A stretch of DNA of 6,495 nt from Actinomycetota bacterium. Its GTDB lineage: Bacteria; Actinomycetota; Actinomycetes; Streptosporangiales; Streptosporangiaceae. Location of the stretch: the NCBI GenBank assembly GCA_003168295.1, contig PMST01000595.1, forward strand, positions 15,199-21,693, in the 5' to 3' direction. The stretch's first letter is position 1, and each line of letters starts with the position of its first letter. Positions 1 through 5,195 of the stretch are shown in pieces. A program made the translations under genes and the position numbers. A model generated the notes under the pieces. That model had not been told where the DNA came from, searched no databases, and saw only the letters and a list, made by a program, of their open reading frames with translations.

Positions 1-1248
1 GCGGGCTCCGGGTCGGCGGGGCGGTCTGCGACGCCTCTCGTCGTCCCGGCGGGGGAGGGCGGCGGGGCGCTGTCCGCGACGCACATGCTGACTGTCCCGG
101 CCGGCTGGACGGCCCGGGTGTGGGCGCGGGTGCCGGACGCGCGGATGGAGGCCTGGACGCCCGGAGGGGAACTGCTGGTCAGCGAGCCGGCCGACGGCAA
201 GATCATGGAGCTGCGGCCGGACGCGGCGGGTACCGCGACCGTGACGACCTTGCTGGCCGGGCTGACTTACCCGCAGGGCATAGCGTTCGCCAGGCTGGAC
301 GGCACGTGGGTGCTGTACGTCGCGGAGTCGGACCAGATCGACCGGTACCGGTGGACGGGAGACGGGATCAGCGGCGTCCGTACGGTGATCGCGAAGGGAC
401 TGCCGGATCTGGACCCTGACGGCGACGATGTGCACCGGGCGAAGGACGTGACGGTCGCCGCGGACGGCACGGTCTACTTCAACGTGGGCAGCTCGTCAAA
501 CGCCAGCCCCGGCGACCGGACCATGTCGCCGCAGCGCGCGGTGATCATGGCTGTCAGCCCCGGCGGGACGGGCCTGCGGGTGGTGGAGCGGGGGGTCCGC
601 AACGGCGAGGGCCTGGCGGTGGCACCGAACGGCACGGTGTGGACGGCAATCAACGAACGGGACAACATCCCGTACCCCTCGCACGGCCCTTACGGGACGT
701 ACAGCGACGCGTTCGGCCAGGTCATCCAGGGCTACGTCAACAACCACCCGCCTGATGAGGTGGTTCCGGTCACGGCGGGGCGCGACCTGGGCTGGCCGTA
801 CTGCGACCCGGACCAGGACGACAGCGATCCGGCGGGGTCGCTCGCCGGTGTCCCGCTGGTCCCCGACGCGGCCACCAACCCGGGCGGCAACGAGCTGGAA
901 TGCGCGGCGCTGGCGCCGGTCGAGGTCGGGCTGCCCGCGCACAGCGCCCCGCTGGGCATGACCTTCCTGGCGGGCAGCAAGATCCCGGCACCGTGGTCGG
1001 ACGGCGCCGTGATCGCCGTGCACGGCTCGTGGGACCGCCAGCCGCCCCGCGCACCCGCCGTGCTGTGGCTGGCCTGGAACGCCTCGACGGGCACCCTGGA
1101 ACCCGCGGTCACCCTGATCGGCGGGTTCGAGAACTCGGACCATAGCTTCTGGGGACGTCCGGTGGACGCGGTGCCCGGCCCGGACGGCGCCCTGTACGTC
1201 AGTGACGACACCGCCGGCGCGATCTACCGCCTGGCCCCCGCGGCCTAG
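1..1248 (+). CDS. PQQ-dependent glucose/sorbosone dehydrogenase-like protein, 5' partial
   Basis: The protein resembles the six-bladed beta-propeller PQQ sugar dehydrogenases (soluble glucose dehydrogenase / L-sorbosone dehydrogenase family), which oxidise sugars or related alcohols and aldehydes outside the cytoplasm. Counting from the first ATG (position 85), visible family marks are: a histidine in DVHRAKDV (H117), at the place of the catalytic His, followed by DGTVYFNVGSSSN; NGEGLAVAPNGTVW (173-186); GWPYCDP (236-242); HSAPLGMTF (286-294); HGSWDR (313-318); and a last blade with GRPVDAVPGPDGALYVSDD (357-375). C240 and C273 could form a disulfide. The frame is open from base 1 to the ATG, without an alternative start, and encodes a Gly/Ala/Ser-rich stretch like the linker after a lipoprotein or Sec signal. 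No ribosome binding site precedes the ATG, so I infer the true start lies left of the window. Family confident; substrate unknown. Confidence 0.85.
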   Translation, partial: AGSGSAGRSATPLVVPAGEGGGALSATHMLTVPAGWTARVWARVPDARMEAWTPGGELLVSEPADGKIMELRPDAAGTATVTTLLAGLTYPQGIAFARLDGTWVLYVAESDQIDRYRWTGDGISGVRTVIAKGLPDLDPDGDDVHRAKDVTVAADGTVYFNVGSSSNASPGDRTMSPQRAVIMAVSPGGTGLRVVERGVRNGEGLAVAPNGTVWTAINERDNIPYPSHGPYGTYSDAFGQVIQGYVNNHPPDEVVPVTAGRDLGWPYCDPDQDDSDPAGSLAGVPLVPDAATNPGGNELECAALAPVEVGLPAHSAPLGMTFLAGSKIPAPWSDGAVIAVHGSWDRQPPRAPAVLWLAWNASTGTLEPAVTLIGGFENSDHSFWGRPVDAVPGPDGALYVSDDTAGAIYRLAPAA

Positions 1249-2417
1249 CCCCAGTGTTCCGATGCAGAGCGCTGAGCTGAGGCGGCGCCGAATTCCGCTC
1301 GTACCGCCTCGGTGTGCTGGCCGAGCGCGGGTACTGGTCCCATGACCGGTTCCTGGCCGGCGACCTGGACCGGCGGCAGGAGCGCGTCGATGTCGCCGGC
1401 CGGGGTGCGGACCCGGCGCCACCGGTCGCGGGCACGCAGTTGCGGGTGGCGGGTGAATTCCTCAGGTGTGCGGAGCCGGGCGCTGGCGATCCCAGCCCGG
1501 TCGAGCGCGCCGCTGACCTGGTCGGCACCCAGGTCAGCGAAGGCCTCCTCGAGGATGGCCGTGAGTTCGGTGTTGCTGGCTACCCGGTCGGTGTTGCTGC
1601 CGAAGCGAGGGTCCGCGGCCAGGTCCGGGCGGTGCAGGATCTCGCCGCACAGCATCACCCACTCGCGGTCGTTCTGCACGCCGAGGAAGATCGTGCCGTC
1701 GCCGGTCCGGTAGGGACCGTACGGCGCGATGGACGGGTGCCGGGCCCCGGTCCGCCGGACGGGTTCCTGGCCGTAGCGGCAGAAGTAGACGGGCTGGCTC
1801 ATCCACTCGCCCAGCGCGTCCAGCATGGCCACGTGCAGGCTCGTCCCCAGCGCGGTGCGCTCCCGGTCGTACAGAGCGGTCAGGATGCCGCTGTAGGCGT
1901 ACATCCCGGTGGCGATGTCAGCGACGGAGATCCCGGCCTTCGACGGGACCTCCGCGGTCCCGGTCGAGGCCACCAGCCCGGTCTCGCACTGGATCAGCAG
2001 GTCGTAGGCCTTCTTCGAGCCGTAAGGCCCGTCCGGCCCGTATCCGGACACCGAGCAGCAGATCAGCCTGGGCCGGGTCGCCCGCACCGAGGCGGCGTCC
2101 AACCCGAGCCGCTCGACCGCGCCGGGCACCAGGTTCTGCACGAAGACGTCGGCGCGGTCCAGGAGCGCATCGAGCACCGCCCGGTCGCCGGGGTCCTTGA
2201 GGTCGAGCTCGACGCTTTCCTTGCCCCGGTTGAGCCACACGAAGTAGCTCGACTGCCCGTGCACCGCGCGGTCGTAGCCGCGGGCAAAGTCGCCTGTCCC
2301 GGGTCGTTCCACCTTGATGACCCGGGCGCCGAGGTCGGCGAGCTGGCGGGTGGCGAAGGGCGCGGCCACGGCCTGTTCGAGCGTGACGACGGTGATGTCC
2401 TGCAGCGGGTGGCGCAT
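1245..2417 (-). CDS. CaiB/BaiF (class III) CoA-transferase
   Basis: This 390-residue cytoplasmic enzyme belongs to the class III CoA-transferases (formyl-CoA transferase, CaiB, BaiF), which move CoA between carboxylic acids through an enzyme-bound aspartyl-CoA anhydride. Seen: the N-terminal pattern LEQAVAAPFATRQLADLGARVIKVE (13-37), LNRGKESVELDLK (62-74), VQNLVPGAVERLGLD (93-107), the catalytic Asp D167 in VADIATGMYA, HPSIAPYGPYRTGDG (227-241) and the C-terminal PALGQHTE (363-370). D167 sits almost where formyl-CoA transferase has D169, and length is normal for the family. I chose the ATG at 2417 because AAGGAGG lies 5 bases upstream. An ATG at 2447, ten codons earlier, overlaps the upstream stop as ATGA but lacks a good ribosome site. 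It is second in an operon behind the acyl-CoA dehydrogenase, suggesting it makes or recycles that enzyme's CoA thioester. Donor and acceptor acids cannot be told from sequence alone. Confidence 0.95.
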   Translation of the reverse strand: MRHPLQDITVVTLEQAVAAPFATRQLADLGARVIKVERPGTGDFARGYDRAVHGQSSYFVWLNRGKESVELDLKDPGDRAVLDALLDRADVFVQNLVPGAVERLGLDAASVRATRPRLICCSVSGYGPDGPYGSKKAYDLLIQCETGLVASTGTAEVPSKAGISVADIATGMYAYSGILTALYDRERTALGTSLHVAMLDALGEWMSQPVYFCRYGQEPVRRTGARHPSIAPYGPYRTGDGTIFLGVQNDREWVMLCGEILHRPDLAADPRFGSNTDRVASNTELTAILEEAFADLGADQVSGALDRAGIASARLRTPEEFTRHPQLRARDRWRRVRTPAGDIDALLPPVQVAGQEPVMGPVPALGQHTEAVRAEFGAASAQRSASEHWG

Positions 2418-2422
2418 GGTGC

Positions 2423-2429
2423 CCTCCTT
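2423..2429 (-). promoter_or_regulatory. Ribosome binding site of the CoA-transferase
   Basis: On the minus strand AAGGAGG stands 5 bases before the ATG at 2417. It is the strongest Shine-Dalgarno match in the window and decides between the two in-frame ATGs (2417 and 2447) in favour of the shorter protein. Confidence 0.85.
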
Positions 2430-2443
2430 CGGCGACGAGAGGG

Positions 2444-3601
2444 TCATGGCTGGATGGGGTACCGCTTGATCAGCTGCCTGGCGATGACGTTCCGCTGGAT
2501 CTCGTTGGTGCCCTCCCCCACGATCATCAGCGGCGCGTCCCTGAAGTACCGCTCGACGTCGAACTCGGTCGAGTAGCCGTAGCCGCCGTGGACGCGGACC
2601 GCGTTCAGCGTGATCTCCATCGCGGTCTCCGAGGCGAACAGCTTCGCCATCCCGGCTTCGGTGTCAGCTCGCTGGCCCGAGTCGTAGCGGCGCGCGGCGT
2701 AGTGCACCAGCTGGCGGGCGGCCTCGAGCTTGGTGGCCATGTCGGCGAGATAGTTGCCGATCGACTGATGCTGCCAGATCGGCTTGCCGAATGCCTCGCG
2801 CTCCTGGGCGTAGCGCAGCGAGTCTTCCAGGGCGGCGCGCGCGACGCCGAGAGCCCGGCAGGCGACCTGGATCCGGCCGATCTCCAGCCCTCGCATCATC
2901 TGCGCGAACCCGTGGCCTTCGGTCCCGCCGAGCAGGGCCGAGGCCGGGACCCTGAAGTCGTCGAAGGTCAGCTCGCAGCTCTCCACGCCCTTGTAGCCGA
3001 GCTTCGGCAGGTCCCGTGACACGTGAAAGCCCGGGCCGTGCTCCGCCAGCAGGATGCTGATGCCCTGGTGCGGCGGCTCTGCGGCCGGGTCGGTCTTGCA
3101 CATCAGCGCGATGAGCTGTGAGCGGCGCGCGTTGGTGATCCAGGTCTTGGCCCCGTTGACCACGTAGTAATCGCGGTCGCGGCGGGCCGTGGTGCGCATC
3201 GCCTGCAGGTCGGAACCCCCGCCCGGCTCGGTCAGCGCCATCGTCGCGCGGATTTCCCCGGTGGCCATCTTCGGCAGGTAGGCGTCTTTCTGCTCCTGGG
3301 TTCCGTAGCTGACCAGCAGCTTGGCGACCACTGTGTGGCCGCCCATCGCGCCTGCCAGGCTCATCCACCCCCGGGCCAGCTCCTCCGTGACCGCCGCGTA
3401 GCACTGGGCCGAGACGTGCGCCTGGCCCCAGGGCTCGGGGATGGCCAGCCCGAAGATGCCCATCTCCTTCATCTGCCCGATCAGCTTTTCCGGGTAGGTG
3501 TTCGCGTGGTCGAGCTCCTGGGCGACGGGCCGCACCTCGCGGTCGACGAATTCGCCCACCAGCGACACGATCGCGGCCTCTTCCTCGGTCAGCCCGTCCA
3601 T
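2444..3601 (-). CDS. Acyl-CoA dehydrogenase
   Basis: A 385-residue FAD-dependent acyl-CoA dehydrogenase, which would desaturate a CoA thioester at the alpha-beta position and pass electrons to an electron-transfer flavoprotein. Domains follow the family order: helical N-domain (about 1-118), beta-barrel middle (about 119-220) with TEPGGGSD (124-131; the usual form is TEPGAGSD) and WITN (154-157) contacting flavin and substrate, and a helical C-domain with QEREAFGKPI (266-275), VHGGYGYSTEFDVERYFRD (337-355) and EGTNEIQR (363-370). E363 is at the position of the catalytic base of medium-chain acyl-CoA dehydrogenase (E376). Length is typical, with no gap or frameshift. It is the first gene of a minus-strand operon with the CoA-transferase (26 bp gap) and faces a divergent LysR regulator, so regulated catabolism of an organic acid is likely. 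Chain length or branched/dicarboxylic specificity cannot be assigned; a glutaryl- or short-chain-type substrate is possible but unproven. Confidence 0.97.
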   Translation of the reverse strand: MDGLTEEEAAIVSLVGEFVDREVRPVAQELDHANTYPEKLIGQMKEMGIFGLAIPEPWGQAHVSAQCYAAVTEELARGWMSLAGAMGGHTVVAKLLVSYGTQEQKDAYLPKMATGEIRATMALTEPGGGSDLQAMRTTARRDRDYYVVNGAKTWITNARRSQLIALMCKTDPAAEPPHQGISILLAEHGPGFHVSRDLPKLGYKGVESCELTFDDFRVPASALLGGTEGHGFAQMMRGLEIGRIQVACRALGVARAALEDSLRYAQEREAFGKPIWQHQSIGNYLADMATKLEAARQLVHYAARRYDSGQRADTEAGMAKLFASETAMEITLNAVRVHGGYGYSTEFDVERYFRDAPLMIVGEGTNEIQRNVIARQLIKRYPIQP

Positions 3602-3607
3602 CGCAAT

Positions 3608-3613
3608 CCTCCC
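3608..3613 (-). promoter_or_regulatory. Ribosome binding site of the acyl-CoA dehydrogenase
   Basis: GGGAGG on the minus strand, 6 bases before the ATG at 3601, supports that start codon. Confidence 0.75.
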
Positions 3614-3658
3614 GGTCTACCCGCGTCAACGTTCATCGCCCGTCCCGTCCATCATGAA

Positions 3659-3699
3659 GGTTAATACCAGGTCAGGTAAAATGCCGATTGGTTATACCA
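3659..3699 (+). promoter_or_regulatory. Candidate LysR operator: two GGTTA(A)TACCA boxes
   Basis: GGTTAATACCA (3659-3669) and GGTTATACCA (3690-3699) differ by one base insertion, each is itself a GGT/ACC near-palindrome, and their starts are 31 bp apart, about three helical turns. The first box also begins a TACC-N6-GGTA dyad (3665-3678), close to the T-N11-A pattern recognised by LysR proteins. They sit in the only gap between the divergent lysR-type gene and the acyl-CoA dehydrogenase operon. On the minus strand the boxes contain TATTAA and TATAAC, either of which could act as the -10 of the catabolic operon, with weak -35 matches as is common for activator-dependent promoters. The repeats are seen; binding by the neighbouring regulator is inference. 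Confidence 0.6.
3677..3682 (+). promoter_or_regulatory. Putative -10 element of the LysR-type gene
   Basis: TAAAAT matches the -10 consensus TATAAT at five of six bases, rare in this GC-rich DNA, and lies about 45 bases before the TTG start. No convincing -35 hexamer is found 16-18 bases upstream. It sits between the two repeated boxes, so a protein bound there would block it, which fits autorepression. Confidence 0.5.
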
Positions 3700-3710
3700 C
3701 CATGCGGTGG
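3697..3710. repeat. Short inverted repeat CCACC-ATGC-GGTGG
   Basis: A perfect 5-bp inverted repeat with a 4-base centre overlaps the end of the second GGTTATACCA box and ends 17 bases before the TTG start of the regulator. It could be a further protein-binding half-site pair or a small hairpin in the regulator's 5' leader. There is no U-run, so it is not a terminator. Confidence 0.4.
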
Positions 3711-3727
3711 CGCGATAAGACGGGGCG

Positions 3728-4699
3728 TTGGATTTGGAGATCAAGCAGCTCAAGGCGCTGGTCACGGTGGTGGAGGTCGGCAGCGTGACCAAGGCCGCCG
3801 AGCTGCTGCGCCTGGTACAGCCCGCCGTGACCCGGCAGATCCAGACCCTGGAACACGAACTCGGCGTGCCGTTGTTCGAAAGGACCCGGCACGGCATGCG
3901 GCCGACAGCAGCCGGGGTGAGCCTGGCCGACCGGGCGCGGCGCGCTCTGGCCGAACTCGACCGCGCCCGCGCGGAGCTGGCACCAGCTCCCGGCGTCGTC
4001 ACCGGTATCGTCAGCATCGGCCTGCTCGAAAGCACCGCGGACCTGCTCACCGAACCCTTGGTGTCGGCCGTGCGGCGGGACCATCCCGGCATCGAACTAC
4101 GCGTACTGAGTGCCTACTCAGGGCACCTGCAGCAGTGGCTTGACGACGGTGACCTGGATCTGAGCCTGCTGTACAACCTCACAAGCTCCCCGTCGCTGAA
4201 CGTCACGCCCCTGGTGCGGGAGAAGCTGTGGGCCGTCGCGCCCGCGTCGGACGGCCTGCGGGCCGGGCAACCTGTCCCCCTGGCGCGCGTCGCCGCGCAA
4301 CCTATCGTCATGCCCGCATCCGGGCACGGGCTGCGGGCACTTATCGACCGCGCGGCCGCGCAAGCCGAGGTGGAACTCGGCATCGCCGTCCAGACCAACT
4401 CCATGACCCTGCAAAAACAACTCGTGCGGGCCGGTCACGGCTGGACGATCTTGCCGGCGGCGGGCATCGGCGCCGACGTCGCCGAGGGTTCTCTCAGCGC
4501 CGCGCCGCTGACCGAACCGGAGGTATGGCGCTTGATCGTGCTCGGCGTGCCGCGGACGGGCCGGATAACCCCCGCGGCCACGGTAGTGGCGGCCGAATTG
4601 TTCCGGCAGGTACGGATCGCTGCGCGCTCCAGCCGGTGGCCCTCGGCCCAATTCCGCCGAAGTGATCAAGATGACCGTACCTCGCCTGCGGGACATTGA
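3728..4699 (+). CDS. LysR-type transcriptional regulator
   Basis: A 323-residue LysR-family DNA-binding protein. The N-terminal winged helix-turn-helix is clear at about residues 5-63, with GSVTKAAELLRLVQPAVTRQ (19-38) and LEHELGVPLFER (41-52), followed by the linker helix (about 64-85) and an effector-binding domain from about 93 to 300 (GIVSIGLLES onward; GHGWTILPAAGI, a typical late-domain motif). The start is TTG: an in-frame TAA at 3716-3718 rules out any start further upstream, and the TTG at 3728 gives the normal MDLEIKQLKAL beginning of the family; a second TTG two codons later is possible. The ribosome site (GACGGGG) is weak, so translation may be low. It is divergent from the acyl-CoA dehydrogenase/CoA-transferase operon across 126 bp, the classic arrangement for a LysR activator and its target. 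The effector is probably a carboxylic acid or CoA-derived metabolite of that pathway, but this is inference. The last ~24 residues are a polar tail of no evident function. Confidence 0.95.
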   Translation: MDLEIKQLKALVTVVEVGSVTKAAELLRLVQPAVTRQIQTLEHELGVPLFERTRHGMRPTAAGVSLADRARRALAELDRARAELAPAPGVVTGIVSIGLLESTADLLTEPLVSAVRRDHPGIELRVLSAYSGHLQQWLDDGDLDLSLLYNLTSSPSLNVTPLVREKLWAVAPASDGLRAGQPVPLARVAAQPIVMPASGHGLRALIDRAAAQAEVELGIAVQTNSMTLQKQLVRAGHGWTILPAAGIGADVAEGSLSAAPLTEPEVWRLIVLGVPRTGRITPAATVVAAELFRQVRIAARSSRWPSAQFRRSDQDDRTSPAGH

Positions 4700-4754
4700 T
4701 ATTCCGATGGCCGGCCACCGGGTGCGCGCCCTGGAACCTGATGGGGCGGGCTAA
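4671..4754 (+). other. Possible short ORF or gene remnant, 27 codons
   Basis: An ATG at 4671, overlapping the end of the LysR-type gene in another frame, opens 27 codons ending in TAA. The peptide contains DIDIPMAGHRVRALEPDG, which reminds me of the first strand of alpha/beta-hydrolases just before their HG motif, but it stops before any diagnostic residue. There is no good ribosome site. It may be a 5' remnant of a lost gene or pure chance; I keep it only as a low-confidence lead. Confidence 0.15.
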
Positions 4755-4771
4755 ATGTCGGTAGCGGCCCG

Positions 4772-4777
4772 TACGCT
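4772..4777 (+). promoter_or_regulatory. Putative -10 element for a leaderless YciI-like mRNA
   Basis: TACGCT fits the actinobacterial TANNNT -10 pattern and is followed by exactly six bases (CTCGCC) and then the ATG at 4784. That is the distance at which transcription would begin on the A of the start codon. No Shine-Dalgarno sequence is seen before this ATG, which agrees with a leaderless transcript. The -35 region is poor. Confidence 0.55.
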
Positions 4778-4783
4778 CTCGCC

Positions 4784-5092
4784 ATGGCTAATTTCGCGCT
4801 GAGAACAGTTCACGGGCCGGGCTGGGATCCCTCGCGCCAGATACGGGACCAAGACGGCTGGGATGGGCACGCGGCCTTCATGGACGGACTTGTCGATGAT
4901 GGCTTTATCATCCTCGGCGGTCCCGTCGGCGATGGCGAACAGACCCTGCATGTGGTCGAGGCGGCGGATGAGAGCGAGATTAAGGCGCGCCTCGCCAGGG
5001 ATCCCTGGGCGTCGGCCGGGCTGCTCCGGATCGGAACGATAGAACGCTGGGCACTCTGGCTGGATAGCCGCTCGGGGAATACGACGCGCTGA
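4784..5092 (+). CDS. YciI-like protein (dimeric alpha-beta barrel)
   Basis: A 102-residue cytoplasmic protein resembling the YciI/YCII family, small ferredoxin-like alpha+beta proteins that dimerise and whose biochemical role is mostly unknown, though some are fused or related to dehalogenases and sigma-factor-linked proteins. Seen: the conserved His in GHAAFMDGLVDDGFIILGGP (H29, with GGP at 45-47), a beta strand TLHVVEA (54-60), the DPW motif (73-75) typical of the family, and a final strand ERWALWL (87-93). Length matches single-domain members. The ATG is chosen because it has the family's usual N-terminal distance to the His and a well-placed -10 just upstream. It stands alone: 84 bp after the regulator and 103 bp before the acetyltransferase, both in the same direction. 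Fold assignment is good; function is unknown. Confidence 0.85.
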   Translation: MANFALRTVHGPGWDPSRQIRDQDGWDGHAAFMDGLVDDGFIILGGPVGDGEQTLHVVEAADESEIKARLARDPWASAGLLRIGTIERWALWLDSRSGNTTR

Positions 5093-5125
5093 TCAGCTTG
5101 CACCGGGTCCCACGCCCAGCAAACG

Positions 5126-5148
5126 GGACAAGCCGGAGCCTGTTGTCC
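5126..5148 (+). terminator. Weak hairpin after the YciI-like gene
   Basis: GGACAA (5126-5131) and TTGTCC (5143-5148) form a perfect 6-bp stem around an 11-base loop, 33 bp after the YciI-like stop codon. There is no U-run and the stem is short, so termination is only a possibility. It could equally be an operator for the acetyltransferase gene that starts 47 bp later. Confidence 0.25.
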
Positions 5149-5195
5149 TAGCCGAACGGGTTGAGATCTGAGGGCTTGGTGGCTGGGATGGTCTC

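Noticed and set aside
496..1422. Minus-strand open frame (308 codons) opposite the sugar dehydrogenase
   Set aside because: Arg/Gly/Pro-rich shadow of the dehydrogenase without family motifs or ribosome site.
2418..2447. ATGA overlap start of the CoA-transferase at 2447
   Set aside because: Possible by translational coupling, but no ribosome site precedes it, while AAGGAGG is ideally placed for the ATG at 2417; the extra ten residues are not typical of the family.
1314..2576. Long plus-strand open frame (420 codons) opposite the CoA-transferase
   Set aside because: It lies antisense to a clear CoA-transferase and the end of the acyl-CoA dehydrogenase; its peptide is a Gly/Arg/Val-rich composition typical of shadow frames in GC-rich DNA, with no recognisable motif.
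2664..3629. Minus-strand open frame (321 codons) in another frame of the acyl-CoA dehydrogenase
   Set aside because: It overlaps a fully conserved enzyme in the same direction and shows only low-complexity Arg/Gly/Asp residues.
3601..3629. Minus-strand TTGACG as a -35 box for the acyl-CoA dehydrogenase
   Set aside because: The matching -10 would fall on the start codon, leaving no room for the good ribosome site; the AT-rich boxes further upstream are better placed.
4708..4717. Perfect palindrome TGGCCGGCCA after the LysR-type stop codon
   Set aside because: It has no loop and no U-run and is only 10 bp in GC-rich DNA, so chance is likely; not called a terminator.
5088..5097. Perfect palindrome GCTGATCAGC over the YciI-like stop codon
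   Set aside because: Ten bases without a loop, partly coding; it cannot form a useful hairpin and no partner site is seen.
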